This document shows positions 1-13,102 of a stretch of 64,000 nucleotides of DNA, piece by piece. The notes under the pieces were generated by a model. The model worked only from the letters and a program-made list of their open reading frames with translations. It searched no databases and was not told the origin of the DNA. How positions within the stretch are numbered: position 1 is the first letter of the stretch; each line of letters begins with the position of its first letter. Source of the DNA: Urechis unicinctus (taxonomy: Eukaryota > Annelida > Polychaeta > Xenopneusta > Urechidae); the NCBI GenBank assembly GCA_034190875.2, contig CM067351.1, positions 2,489,510 through 2,553,509 of the forward strand. Direction: 5' to 3'. Made by a program: the position numbers and the translations under genes.

Positions 1-1340
1 GATACGACATATACAATACTCTTTGCACAATGCAGTGGCGATCAACCTTCATGATTCCTTAACTTGTAGACCACGTCACTATCGCGTTGCTAACCATCAA
101 CTTATTTGGCCAAACAAAGATTCTATATATTTCCATTAAAATCCGGGAAGTAATGCACGACGGAAAAGGCCGCAATTCGCCGATGTGAACCTGTTTTTAC
201 GGACCTCGACACTCTACGCAATATAGCGATATAACTGATGAATCTGACATATGGTAGATCATATGGGAAAGAGGCATGGAGCACAAATATATACATTTAT
301 AGTGCATTGATTTTACTTTCCAATAACTGATTTAGTCTTCGCCTGGGAAGATAAGTGGCGCGCGAAGCAGAAGTTAATATTCATCAAGTACAAACTAAGT
401 GTTTCTAACAATTATAGGCGTAGCACTATTTGACAAAGTAAGGACGCACTCGCAATATTCAATCTTCATAAATGTTGAATAAAAGTGTAACAAACCTGAA
501 ACTGTCATCTGTGGGACGCTCATAATTGGACCGGTTTTGCCCAACATTTGATCATGGTTTTGCAGCTTTCAGGTGCGGAATATGTCAAATATAACTAACC
601 GTACATTTTCAGCTATGTCAGCGACATACACTCCAGAGCCCTTACCATCTAAGGTTTGCGTGGAGGTTGGCCTAATTGACTTAAATTAAAGAATAAAGGT
701 GGTACAATCTTGACAGATCTAGGACTGAATCTAACAGCTGTCGTGAGCGGCAGTATCACTATAAGGCTAAAAGTTAATTAAACAATGCTTTCGCCGAGAT
801 TATCTGTCTCTCAAGGATATGACACATTTTAAGCTTACAATTCCCCTTGGTGTTATTAGACTGCTCCCGGCAGCAGATTATCTTTTAATATGATTTTTAT
901 ATATCCAATCAGAAAATGCCATTAATCTGGTTAAGATTCTGTCGGGTCCTGCAGAAAGATTCGGGCAAATGTCGAAACAATAAAACTTTTTACCGAAACC
1001 CTACCATGTATGCGTTTTAAAAGAAAACTAGCTAATGACGCCATAGTCTGATTCGCCAACCGTCGTGTTAATCGAAAGTATATACACATACGTAGGTTAA
1101 TGAAAGGGAAAAATAAGCTTGTTGATAAATTGGGTCTCAAACGAGGGGGAATGTATAAATGTATATAAGAAAAACAATTGGTTAATATCAGTTAGTGGGC
1201 TGTTGGGGTCGGGCGCAAGAAAGTACTATTTAGTTCAGTGGTAAGTGACTGATATGATATCTTATCGGCTTCTTATGGAAAGCGCAAACACTCGTTGAGT
1301 TAATATCTCATCTATGCTGAATGAGCATTTTGGGCTGTGC
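1..1340 (+). repeat. R0: diverged, partial tail of the ~11.8 kb tandem unit
   Basis: Positions 325-480 match R1 14,634-14,775, and 530-1,340 match R1 15,955-16,940, at perhaps 75-80 percent by eye. Landmarks are the segment around 718-790 (TCTAGGACTGAATCT, matching 16,147) and the segment around 1,090-1,200. Between them about 1.2 kb of the R1 order is missing. The first ~320 bases could not be aligned to another copy. No coding sequence is supported; the 69-codon reverse ORF at 931-1,140 is not kept in the other copies. Confidence 0.8.
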
Positions 1341-3116
1341 AACATCCGTAATTGTATAATATTCGAACACATAATATGATCATGTTGTGGTTGCGTATGA
1401 CAAAGTGTATGTTTAAGTGTGCACTGGTCAGATTAATAATTATGGCAATAGTTGGCGGCCTCAGGCGAGGTTTAGATGGATAACTATATTTGATTTATTA
1501 TATGGTTGAGGCTTAGATCCTTGGGCAAAACAAGAATGCATGCAGTCGTCCCCAGCCCGATTGCATTTATTTGAAATGAGCTTGAGCTGTCAAGGGAAAT
1601 GTTTTTTGTTAGGAAGACTCACTTAAACGGCTTAAGGGACATACATATTGTTGATAAGGCACATTTTTCATTGCTGCCCCAGAAAAATGAAAACATATAA
1701 CCGTCCCTTTAAGCCATCGAACTATTACCCTTACCAACTGCAAAGACGGGTTATAAGCAGAGCCGAAGCCTGCTGACGCCTGCAAGTAAAACACCTTATT
1801 CAAAGTCATGGCATTATGTCACAATAAATAGTAAGGTGCACTTTCGTGGTTCGGCATTACGGCCGGCATTTATGTCGGGAAAATAAATGAATCGGCAACT
1901 TAAGCGGAAGCTTAGACTGCTTGCACGATGAGATGGTTGCTTGTCTTGTTATACCATTGGGGGGTATAGCTCATTAATGTGTCAGCAATTAGAAGGAGTA
2001 ATATTTTTTACAGATATCATATACGGGCGGACTACATTATGGTGTATCTCAGGACCTACATATCGCCATCGACATCGTACGTTGAAAACTCATTGTTTTG
2101 TCTGTGGAATGGAATATTTCCATTTACTGGGCAATTTCGAATATAAGCACGGGCATCTAGTGACACGATAAATTGATTCTATTCAGCCCACGTTAGCGCG
2201 CTCAATTTCCTTACAAAATCTAACATGGACATTTAGAAGGTGATACTAAATATGATGCCATCAAATGCTTATTTCCCCAGCATATTTGCATAGATGGTGT
2301 GCAGCACTGTATCGCTGCATAGTTAGTTCCGTCTCTCTAGGTCAATACATATTAATATCGTAAGTAACTGTTTCCATCAAAAGTTGGCGATAGTGTTTCA
2401 TCACTTAATATTTCAAATAACCAAAAATAAAAATTAATATATCCAATTAAAAGAGGTTTTAGCGTGCACGCGAAATCAATGTAGTTCTATTCATATTAAG
2501 TGAGGTAATTTTAACTGAGCCAACTAGAAAAGTTAGTAAAGGCTGAGGTTACTTCTGGAACGTTTAATGTAATCAGCTAAAAACTTGTGCAGTCACTTGG
2601 CAAAGGACATCATTGATTTGATGATGATGCAGTCTTACGGGGCTTATGTACTTGTTGGCTAAGAAATTACTTGTATAACATTGATATGACGTGTCAATAT
2701 TGAGAGAAAAGCAATTACGTAACCATGTCAATTGTTATTCGGCTTCATTGATGGGCGCATAATGAAATTCGTTAGAATTCTCCTTCGAGTGTAATGCAAA
2801 TAATCAGAAGAATAGTTGGTGCTGATTTAGAATGATGACGCAGCTGCAAACATAGCGATGACCAGATGGCAATTACGCTCTACTTGATGCAATCGAAAAG
2901 TTGTAAATAATGTGCACTACATATTCACACGAATTAAAACTAATATCCCTAGTCTTCATGCACGGTTAAAGAGTGAGTGAGTCATCTACTGCTGTTCTAT
3001 CATCTCTTAACTGAAGGCAGAGTAACGACCATATTCAGGTAACATTGTTGTGGTGTGGTGATTTCCTCCATCAATCGAATTGTGTATTTGCCTGTATACA
3101 GCTGCAGAGGGCTTAA

Positions 3117-3141
3117 AGGTGCATTTTTTTCAAAAAATCGA
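3117..3141 (+). repeat. Left terminal inverted repeat of the TTAA transposon
   Basis: Starts AGGTGCATTTTTTTCAAAA directly after TTAA. It pairs with 6,816-6,840 with one G/A difference and one base difference in the T run. Confidence 0.9.
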
Positions 3142-3392
3142 ATCGAAAAAAAAAGTTGCTAACTCCAAGAGTACCCTAAATGGTGCTGATATCCGGATTC
3201 CAAAGTTGGAATGGCCGTATATATTTCTTGTTGTTCGTAAATAAACCTTCAATTCCTTATTTTTCACTTCCAGCCAAGAATAGACCATATTTGGAAGCTC
3301 ATGTATTATTAATTCCGGATGCGCAGAAACGTCATCACTCTGTGCCGATTGCCGCCGGCGGGTGTTTAGTTGGCGCTATTTTCATTGCGATA

Positions 3393-4270
3393 ATGGACGG
3401 TCAAACCAAGAAACGAAGAATAGGTGGAGGGAGAAAGAAGCTGTTAATAGATTCAACAACTAAGAGAAGGAAGCGGGAGCTAGACCAGCTGCGGTCTTAC
3501 ACGAGGGTATCTTAAGATACGCATTCAGGGAAGTGAGGAGTGTGACCAACGAAGAAGCTGCAAAGTTTTTGCTGGACATGTAAGTAATCTCGTTGTATTA
3601 TGAACAGATGAATACCCTGCTATCGAATCGGTCTGTATTGAATCGACTTGTGTAAATGTCACCGATTAAATAAAATCTAAGGGCCTATTGTGAGTTCATT
3701 GACCATTTAGATTTGTAGATTGTTGTTGCAAACATACCTTACTCAATTTGTAAATTTCAGGTAGAGAAATTATTGCATCCTCTTGACCCTAATAAGGCTA
3801 ATTCAATGGCTGGTGATCAGGTGTTCATCATACCTTGCCTGCAGTCAAGTTGTGACAATGGACCACAACAGGTATAGGGATGGGACATATGCACTCAAGT
3901 AGGGTTGGTCAGCCAATGTAAGTCTCTCATGACCACTCAACTACGCACTGACTAAATGTCCTATCAGAAAACAAAATACTGATGCTGCACATGTAATGTG
4001 TTCTAGCTATTTGGCCATATAATGCCATTTGTTGTGTTACAGGTACAGCAATCGCTTCAACAAGCAGTCAAAGACGTGGTCTTCGGTTTAGAGGTCAAGA
4101 CTTATGCCCATATACCAGATATGATGACAGAAATCTTTAGGCCCAAGCAATGCGACAGCAATCACAACAACACCCACAACGCTCTGCTGATGACCCCGCA
4201 AAATCAGTTTGAACATTGCTCCTGTGCCAGGCCATCTACCCAAGAAACAGTTGCAGGAGTCTCATTTTGA
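3393..4270 (+). pseudogene. Rightward transposon gene, three exons, frameshifted; basic N-terminus, unidentified
   Basis: Exon 1 starts at ATG 3,393 (MDGQTKKRRIGGGRKK) and encodes a strongly basic, probably nuclear or DNA-binding N-terminus. It ends at a very good donor (GTAAGT at 3,580). The reading frame breaks near 3,507: a stop follows the stretch RELDQLRSYTRV, and the next frame continues with FREVRSVTNEEAAKFLLD. A short helix of this type (T-x-E-E-A-A-x-F-L-L-D) occurs in many invertebrate transposon-related proteins. Exon 2 (3,761-3,871, 37 codons) follows a TTTCAG acceptor. Exon 3 (4,043-4,270) joins it in phase 0 and runs to TGA. AATAAA lies at 4,381-4,386. The exon 1 to exon 2 phase does not fit without another indel. 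Gene-like but broken; no enzyme motif seen. Confidence 0.5.
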
Positions 4271-4380
4271 TTAAAAATATGATTTGGAAATTTGTTTTTG
4301 TTGAAATGTACAATAATTTATTAGTCACATTCTTTTGTCTGTAAATCCAAACTGTAATAGAAGAACACATGTAATTGGCA

Positions 4381-4386
4381 AATAAA
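4381..4386 (+). promoter_or_regulatory. Polyadenylation signal of the rightward transposon gene
   Basis: AATAAA about 110 bases after the TGA at 4,268-4,270, in an AT-rich 3' region. Consistent with the end of the three-exon gene. Confidence 0.4.
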
Positions 4387-4878
4387 TAATACATGAACTC
4401 ATTTTAATGTCACTTCTTTTTTTATCAGGGCTAGAATTATGAACATAAAAAGTCAAATCTGAAGATAAGTGTCATGACTAATTGACAAAATAATGTGTGC
4501 ATAATTCTTTTCTTCTGTGTTTGAGAGACGAAAAATTTACTATTATATGAATGCTCATTCCATAAAACAAATAGACAATAAGTTATCAGATTGTTGAAGT
4601 AAAAATGTTCAGAACAAATAATACCACATGTTTTGTAAGACTAAGCAATTTATAATCCACACAAAAATACCAATCAGAACAATGTGATATTTCTGGATTA
4701 AAATTAAAAAATTTAGACTTAGTATATAACCAAAACCTATTTTGTATTAAGCCTGTATACTGTCAATACTTGTTAAGGAAGAGGTCTCTGATCTCCCTTA
4801 CACAACTAGAGTTACCCTCCTGTTGCACTCCTCCAAAATACATGAATCCACAGAACCAATTGCTGATAGGCGTGGTGT

Positions 4879-6573
4879 CTAAGCATCATTTTTTTGGTCC
4901 TCGACAACCGCATCCCATAGCAAGTCCACCCGGTACCTGTTATTAACCTCAATGACCATCAGGTCAAGCACAACTCCTTCCATCTGAGGTAGTGCATATG
5001 TGCAGAAGTCTGGGCTGTTAGTGCAACATTGCCGCTCCACAGGGGGAGGCATTTCCCTACAGTGAAGGCAGATGCAACAGTCTGGGGAAGTGGTAGTTGA
5101 TGGAGGGTGGAATCCCTTCTTTCGGCGGTGTGGGTTGTAGGGTGATTGTAAGCGCAAACTGTGGCTGTCTTTCTAACCAGCAACTGACCCACCCCATCCA
5201 AATCCAGCCACCGCACTAAATTCTGAAAATATGAGTAATCAAAAGTCTTCATTTTGATGGATTGAATATCTCCAATACAAATCTCTCTCTGTGACAAAAA
5301 TTTCATGAAGGTTTTTGGAGCAGCTGAAGAGTGCTAAATGCTGAGTTGTACAATACCTTCAATTTCTCCTTCTGTGACAGCTCTAAAGATTTAGCAGTCA
5401 CTCTACTCTGCTGTAGGGTCTGGTTAGTTATTGGTGTGTTGCAAAGGTAGCCTCTGCGAACATGATTGACTCGCTTTCGGCCTGTCGAGGTCTACAAACA
5501 AATGAGAACCAATGGAAATTTATGGTTCGATAGTTCAACATTGGACCTATTTACAGACTAAGTGATTCAATTAGGTAAGGCAGGCCCAAAAGTACCTTGT
5601 TTGAAGAAGGTGGCGCTCCTCTGCCACCTCTTCAGGCTTGTCTGCAACCTCCACCAACTTGGACACCTGTGTCATGGTGAACAATTTCAAATCATTAAAC
5701 ACATCCTTCCCAGTCATAATGGGTGTATTGAGTTCAATAAAATACCCTTGATAAGAATCAAATAAAAAAGGAACCAACCTCGGTTCCACACACGTCAGAA
5801 TCTGTACAATGACCCCTTCCACTGCCTCTTTTTGTACGTGATCCCCTCCTTGGCGTTTTGATTTCCTTTAAATTTGAAAGTGGGTTGGTTCAATTTAATC
5901 AATGAATGAACATGACAAGAATAATTCAATCAATAATGTTACAGTGTTTGAGCCAAAAGCCTGCAAAAGTCAGCCAAACCCATACGATGATACATACCAC
6001 CCCAAACTCCTAGTGTGGACGTTTCAGTACACAGGGATTTGCATTGGCTGGCCGTTATCTTCTCTGTAGGGTTTATGTATGCATAGAAGATAGCGACTGG
6101 CCAGCCAATTCAAATCCCTGTTTCAGTTCACTATAACCAGATAAGGTAGACGTCCTGAGGGAGACCCCAGTCCCTTGATTTATAATACAATTTATGAGTT
6201 CATTCAGGGATATTCCATTAGTTTGCGATGAAAAAGCACCGATAATTGCATATGAAATAATCAAACTTCGAACAAGTGTCATGGCTTTACACTCAAAACG
6301 TAAAAGACTAGTCAAGAATATCGTTTTTATTACGCTTGAACATGCGCAGCCTCAGTATAAATATAATATACTAAGTCTAAGCCTAAGGGCTACCTCATGG
6401 TTCGTTCGCAGGTGTAACGCTATCTGTTGTTAAATTTATGGTAATCTATTGTACCGATAGTGTCCACTTTATTGAGGCGGGTTCTTTTTTATATATAACA
6501 TTCGAAAACTCCAATCAAAGAAGAACAAAGAAGAGAAATGTAGGAATCAAAACACTCACCATTTCGGCTGCAT
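4879..6573 (-). pseudogene. Leftward transposon gene ending in a P2X7 ballast-like cysteine motif
   Basis: Exon 1 (6,560-6,573) reads MQPK plus two bases and stops at a GTGAGT donor. Exon 2 starts at 5,865 with the one base needed, giving MQPKWKSKRQGGDHVQKEA. It continues through an acidic/hydrophobic stretch (ILTCVEPRLVPFLFDSYQGY) to a donor near 5,650 or at 5,595. Exon 3 (5,357-5,491, 45 codons) begins TSTGRKRVNHVRRGYLC. Exon 4 (4,879-5,222) opens NLVRWLDLDGVGQLL, shifts frame near 5,165, then gives CICLHCREMPPPVERQCC and, further on, VVLDLMVIEVNNRYR. The spacing C-x-C-x2-C-x2-MP-x3-ER-x-CC followed by a C..F/LD..V segment resembles the intracellular 'ballast' domain of P2X7, which is also known as a free-standing module in invertebrates. 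The role in the transposon is unknown. The frameshift makes this copy probably inactive. Confidence 0.6.
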
Positions 6574-6603
6574 GCGTTTCAACCTTCTGTCGAATCTGCG
6601 CTG

Positions 6604-6616
6604 CGCGTGACGTCAC
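6604..6616. promoter_or_regulatory. CRE-like palindrome upstream of the leftward transposon gene
   Basis: GCGTGACGTCACG, containing the palindrome TGACGTCA, lies about 30 bases upstream of the leftward ATG at 6,573 in a locally CpG-richer stretch (6,590-6,720). This fits a promoter for the leftward gene; function is inferred from position only. Confidence 0.4.
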
Positions 6617-6815
6617 GACTATGTGTTGTCAACAAATGACCCTTCAATACGCATGCGTCATTTTCCCATCCACATGTGCTCATGTTTGTAAACATGGGTG
6701 TGGCCGACAGATTTCGATACGGTGTAATCGACGATATAGCGTTGAACTAGTCCGCAAAATGGTTTATATGGGTTCCAAAAGAGTTGTTCTATTAAATGGA
6801 GCAAAAAAACAGCAT

Positions 6816-6840
6816 GTCATTTTTTTGAAAAAATGCATCT
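6816..6840 (-). repeat. Right terminal inverted repeat of the TTAA transposon
   Basis: Read inward it starts AGATGCATTTTTTCAAAAAA; the flanking TTAA is at 6,841-6,844. Mate of 3,117-3,141. Confidence 0.9.
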
Positions 6841-9800
6841 TTAACACACGCTGCTATATCTGACACCTAAATAATACTGCTCAGTTCGCCTCCAAATAAA
6901 TTGATGCGCAATTCTTATGGCTGAGCTAGATGCGTGAAACACAACGAGTATATACCTAATTCGGATTGGATTGTTCGTTCTGTTTGCCAACTTCAGTCAC
7001 TGCTGAAGTAATTTGCCAGACATATCCCCAAAGCACCATACATCATGCAGCAATATGTGACTAAAGAATATGGGCGAAAATAAAACAAGCAAGCATAAAG
7101 CATACATGAATTGTATTATATATATTAAATACCACTGGCACTTAAACCTAACAAAGCCGGTAATACAATGTAATATTCTCAAAGGGGTACCTAAAAAAAT
7201 ATTATGGCTCTAGGCGTGCTCAGACACATGCGTGAATACATACTAGACACTAACATGCGTTCTCTATCGTGGCTGTAGATAGCGCATGTCAACACATTTT
7301 GTCATCAATACGTTCTTCTGCGTCGCCTAATGGTCCTACCAATAATCGCAGTAAAGCAGCATACATAGACATTTTCACGAGGATATTCGTCGGTTTCATC
7401 CGCTTTAACACGCTGAAAGTACTGTTTGAATCGCATCTGGTGTATGTATGGATACTCATTAGTTATCTTCGTTGACAGTGCATGCAGCCTTCTGTAAGCT
7501 CGGTGATGCTAACATGCGTATGCCTATGTTCCGTGCTAGAGTCGAGGAGAATGAATTTATTTTCAAAGTCGGGGCTATTAATCTGAATGACCTCCTGTCA
7601 TTTTTCCTTTTCTTACATACAGTTCAGAACTACTTTGAATTGGCGTCTTCTTGTGTTAAGCGCCGAACCTTAGGTTTTATCTTATCGGTGTCGTCACTTC
7701 CACAAATGCCACCCTCCGCAGATCAGGTCGACTATTGATCCTAGCAATATGATTGCATACGACTGTGGAATCCATACTTTGCGCATGAAATGTATAATTT
7801 GGTCTTCTGCTCGTAATTTGTCAACATTAGCTTACAATTAGTGAATGTCCTGCAGCAATACCTCTTATCACTTTCCGTTGAAGGGAAAGTTACCAGTATA
7901 CATATCCTTTCTGAACACAGCGTTTGTTGTCTTTTGCATCATATTAACATCTTGCACCGAATCAGGCTGAAATTAGCATTCAATGATTTCATGTGTAAAC
8001 CTAGAGGTTCCCATCAAGAACCGTGAGGTTCGACTCCGCTCGTGGTACAGGGGCACATTTACATGGTTGAGCCATGGACAAATCCAGCAGGGATCAACGG
8101 GTACGTCATCAGTTTCAGTCCAATCGCAACCCCGCCTTTGGTTATTTCACGAAGAGGTGGAACGCAATATTACTATGGTTGATACACTGAACTACTTGAT
8201 GCTTAACTGCAGTAGCGTATAGCCTCTTGCAACCCTTACTAAGGGGTCATATGCGCCTGACTGGTTCATATAAGTGTTTGTATTGTTCTCCAAACAGACG
8301 AAAGCGTCCTAACCTCCTTTTAAACTGATACATCAGCTTCAATTATATCGGCGACGGCCGCTTTAGATCAGAGTACATTATTTATGTGCCTTTATTACGC
8401 ACTTATAGCTCTTCAAGTACACCATGGGTCGTACATTACCGATGCTGTCTGTCAGTAGTGTTAAGTATAATGCTGACATATGCTAACATGTCGATCAGGT
8501 GTTTTTTCACCCACCTTGGACATGCATCATGGTTGCTAAGGGCTCAATAAACACCACAACTATCATAATTTGTTTTACCCTGAGATTTGTGGTTTCGCAC
8601 GAATCTCCCTAATTTGTGGACAGCATATTAATATTCATGAATGAATGAACGTTGCTCCCCTTCTAACTAATTCAGTTGCTTCCCGGTGTAATAACTCGAT
8701 ATAATACAGGATCGTGTGGAATTAAAAAAGGAAGTGTGTGCTGCTCTGAAAACCGCATGTGAAGACCAGGTCACCAATTAAGCGCAATATTTATACCCAA
8801 GTTATTGATATAAGATATATATGAACCTATTACGATATCACTAGAAGCTGCGAGAGATCAGATTTCATTCGATATCTTGTTTATATTTCAAGTAAAATAA
8901 CGTCCCCGCTATTTTACACAATATTGATAGGAGTGGATGTGTCGCCACGTTAAGCGAATATAGTGTACGAATAGGTGCAGTCGACTAATGGAAATTGATA
9001 TTTCAACTCAGACAAACTCCCTGTCGTCGGAACGGTTGTGTGGTGTTTAGGATTTAGCAATGCTTGTCCCAGCTATTTGGATTGCGTTGCACAGCCACGG
9101 ATGGAGGATGGATAAATGTAAAACGACACGAAATACCGCCGTATATTTAATAGCGACTCGAATCAGACTGGTTAATATGCAATCAAAGATATGAATCCTG
9201 CTTGGAAGTTATTAGATAAATGCGCTAATACTTAATTGATTTCATCGGAATAACTTTATCCTGTGTTGAGCTCAAAACGACACATGCGGTTGTAGCTCGG
9301 TCAACCGGGATTATAATGATCCCAATTACTATGCAACAACTAAATTACCAGAAGTAATCAGGGCAACCAATTCGCTGAACATATATTGTGCAAGCATGCT
9401 GCTTTGCTATTCACGGAAAGTCCTACGGGAGATGATATTCATACAGCCTATGCTCTCGTAAAATATGGCAGGATTATCAAAACACAGCCCAAGATATTAT
9501 CTTTACGACTGATGGTGATCCTTGTCATATATATTCCGCAACAATCCAGCCTTGTGATGCTCCCGTGGGTAGACCTGCTATAAAACAAGTCCTTCTAGTA
9601 ATGGGAAGATAAACAGGTGGTATAACCGCTCACAGTTGTGTGGGGATTTGTTTATACTGAGATATTGTCGATCGCACAGGGGACAGCAAATGGAGATTTA
9701 TCTCCGTATTATATGTATATGTGCGTTTAAATCCATCGGGACATGATTATGCATTTGATCAAGGTCAAATGATTCCTCAAAGAGAGTGATCGGATTTGAT

Positions 9801-12800
9801 AATATGTGATATTTTTCCATCCACTCCCTACTTGCTCTCATGGTTCCGGGACGAAGCGTTTTATAACTAGCAATCTTAATTCTCGTCGAACCGGTTCTAA
9901 CATTGAAACAGCAATCTAATAAGTTACATATGATGTCCCTGATTCCGCATATATACATGCTCTCGAGTGACTTGCACCAAGGAATTATTCTCTTTGTTCC
10001 TTCCATTATTGATATAGCAACAAGAGTTGGTTTACTTATTTATCGGAGTGTAATAAGTATTGACATTTGCGATGGCAATAAGCTCCGACTTCTCTGTTGG
10101 TTGTAAAGTATCGATATTATAATTACAATGTTTTATAGCTGTCAACATGAAGTAATAGGGCATTGGTGTAATATATCTTTTGTTGGGCAATATTCAGATA
10201 ATGATCTACGTAATAGTTAACTTCGTCAAATGGTCCGATGGTAAACGTATGACGAACGGCTGTTAAAAAACCGTTCTGCAACAGCTTTTTTGGCGAATTC
10301 GAGGGATTATTTGGGAGCTGGTTTTTTTGATCAGTGATTGCTGGTGTGTTCACAGTGACATCAGACGAACGGGTCTGAGCAAGCTGCATATGCAACTTTG
10401 GGTTTGTGCACTCTACCGCGTGTGTTAAATTATCTAAATTGTCTGCAGTGAACACACCAATTATCAAAATGATTAAACAACATCTTACAGAATATATTTC
10501 GTCAAAATATGTGCTACAGTGACTGCCAGCAATATTACTTGGTCTACTTGGTGTAAACTTGTATAGCCCTGGGCTGTCAATAAAGCAAGGTTATAGTCGA
10601 TCTCCCTTTATAGTTTGACGACATAACTTACTACATGAAGATAGGCACGAGATTCAAGGAACATAGGAGATAATGAGGGGGATAAGTATCACATGATGAG
10701 CGCGGCCATATTGTTATATCAAACGTTTGACTGAAAATGCATGCGTGCTACAGGCGACTGGGCATAACTTCACATTGTACACACCAGTCTGGCCACGTTG
10801 AGATGGTGATCAATATGCTGTCGCCTTCCCTGCTATGATAATAGGCTATGCTGGATAGTTACTTATTACACATAGCTTATGGACGTTATGTGATTGTAAC
10901 CTAATACAGCCGTTTATGTCATGACTGATGAATAGTACACATCGGAAACCTATCGGTTTGCTGATTTATTTGTAGTCTTTGATAGATACGTGTACGTTCT
11001 AAAACAGTTTTGTGTTAAAGCCAACGTAGCACAGAGAGCAAATATCACATAAGCTCTCGCGCCGTCATTATTGATATAACAAACGTGCTTAAACTCGTGT
11101 CGTGTCGTGACGTGTAAAGTATTGAGAGGATAGAAGCCGACACAACATTTAAATTAACAGTAGATCAGTGTCGACTCATATGAATAATTTTACCATGCCT
11201 TGCTCTCTTGTCTACTTGGCAAGCATTGGATGGCCGGAGGAGATAGAAAAGCAACCTGACAGGGATCAGCTCTTAGTTCAATCGTCAATCGTCAAATTCT
11301 CCGGGGCACTTATGGCTTAGTGCTAATGCGCCCCTACGGAGGGATGTTAAAAATGCCTCACAAGACACATCAGCACTGGAGCATTTGTGCCGTTGATATA
11401 TGCTACCTAATCACTACAGCACCAGCCTAAGCTCCAGTCAGGTATATAGGACTGCGGCAATTGCAAAAACAGGTGTTTTTACAGATTGATGGCAAATATT
11501 GTGATTTTTCATCTCAATGTCTTCTGGTAATCAGCCCTTGTAACTGTGCTCATGCGATAACCTGGGATGTTTGTAACAATGGAAGCTGCATGGAAAACCA
11601 TGAAGTAAGAGAATACGTATTTGAGCATGTGACGTAAAACGTCTGATGATCCTGCATTAAGAGACAAGGCTCCTGTATAGGGTAATCTGAGTGTCTATAT
11701 GTACAGCGTGCAGTGGATACGAGGCAGTTAATGAAAATATAATTCTGCTGGAGGCTGTCCGTGGTTGCACAAATTGGCATAATATTCCGTTTCATCAATG
11801 GTTGTAAAATCTTGTAATGCTTTAAAGTGGATATTTGCATCTTTATAAACCCGTTCAGACAATATATAGCTCGAACATCAGGTATACTGTTTGTGTAACT
11901 TTTGTAAATAACAAAATGTTCTAAAACGATGAAATCTTTCATTCGTACTGCTTAAAGATACAACTCACAAGCCTGCGACTTGATAGGAATCCAAATGCCA
12001 ACAAAAAGCGCCAAGGGTGAATGCATTCTTTACAAGATTGCAAGGATAACTATGCGACCCTGTGCCTGGCGGCGCAATAGAGCAATCAATGCATTATTTG
12101 ACAAACCACCGATCCCTTGAGATAATGCAATATCTCTCAATTCCTATCAGCCGGTTGGTCCTGTATCGTCAATATGGTGTTATGTTCTGATTCCTTACTG
12201 GCATTGTTAAATGTTCTTTGCAAAAGCTTATAATTACTCTTTATTGTGTAATTTTACATCAATGATGCCCACTTCAGTGGAAATGGTAAATGTTGCACTT
12301 GCGATCATATCATACAGATTTAGTGGCAGAGAGTATGCAACAACTTAAATATTCTGTTCTGCTAATAGAATAGGTAAATGCCGAGTAAGGTTTGGGAGGA
12401 ACAAATATTTTTGCATAAATGTTAGTACGCATTATTTACATTTCTTACGTAGAAACATATGAAAATGTATATAGTCAGCCAACACTTAGTCATTATTTAT
12501 TGGTGAAGATCTATTTAATCTAAACTGTATGTTTATGAATTATACTTATCTCGGTTCTGTGATTACAACGATAATCGTGTGTGGAACAATAGTTTTGTAC
12601 AATAGATTTGCAAGAACGGCCCGAGAAGATAGCGACCGTAAACAGTATACACCACAGCAGAATAAATACACTCAGCATCGTGTTTGAATTTCTTTTATCA
12701 AATGAGACTCATTCTAATAATAACCACCAGTCTATGTGTCAGCGTTCTTGAACGGCTAAGCATGATCCGAGACCAGACGGAAAACATGGTTAAATACGAT

Positions 12801-13102
12801 AATATAAACCACGGTGAATAGCTAGTGAACACACACGCAAATTGCCTTCATAAGTCTTGTGGCCGATTCAATATCTGCGCTAGGACAACAGCAGTGCTCT
12901 GATTGATGGAGGTTCGTGATAGTACATGTCATTTATGGAATACGCCTTCCGCACACAAGAGTGAGTGCGCCGAGGCTACATCTCCATTTACAACGGGGAC
13001 GTCATGTGGGTCGCATCTGTTCGGGTATACCTACTGATACAAACATACCCTACCTGATTCTAGCCTAGTACAGTTATACGTCAAGTGTATGTATCATCAG
13101 GA

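Larger units (their letters stand above)
3117..6840. mobile_element. 3.7 kb DNA transposon with TTAA target duplication and two convergent genes
   Basis: The insertion is defined exactly by comparison with R2. There a single TTAA (18,699-18,702) joins the two flanks, whereas here TTAA occurs at 3,113-3,116 and again at 6,841-6,844. The ends are inverted repeats of about 24 bp, starting AGGTGCATTTTTTTC on the left and, read inward, AGATGCATTTTTTC on the right. A rightward gene (3,393-4,270) and a leftward gene (4,879-6,573) converge inside. TTAA duplications are known for piggyBac, Kolobok and Sola3 elements. I could not recognise a transposase catalytic domain, so the superfamily is left open; the AGG-type ends make Kolobok a reasonable first guess. 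Frameshifts in both genes suggest it is no longer active. Confidence 0.9.

Noticed and set aside
1941-2171. 76-codon ORF kept in R1 and R2 (17,531-17,761)
   Set aside because: Kept only because the units are nearly identical; the equivalent in R3 (about 29,130-29,400) is broken by stops and indels.
8026-8048. tRNA-like B box (GGTTCGACTCC) in R1, and again in R2 near 19,888
   Set aside because: No A box at the right distance, no cloverleaf and no acceptor-stem pairing; I could not make a tRNA or a SINE head from it.
9285-9320. D-arm-like text TAGCTCGGTCAACCGGGA
   Set aside because: No anticodon arm or T arm follows; probably chance.
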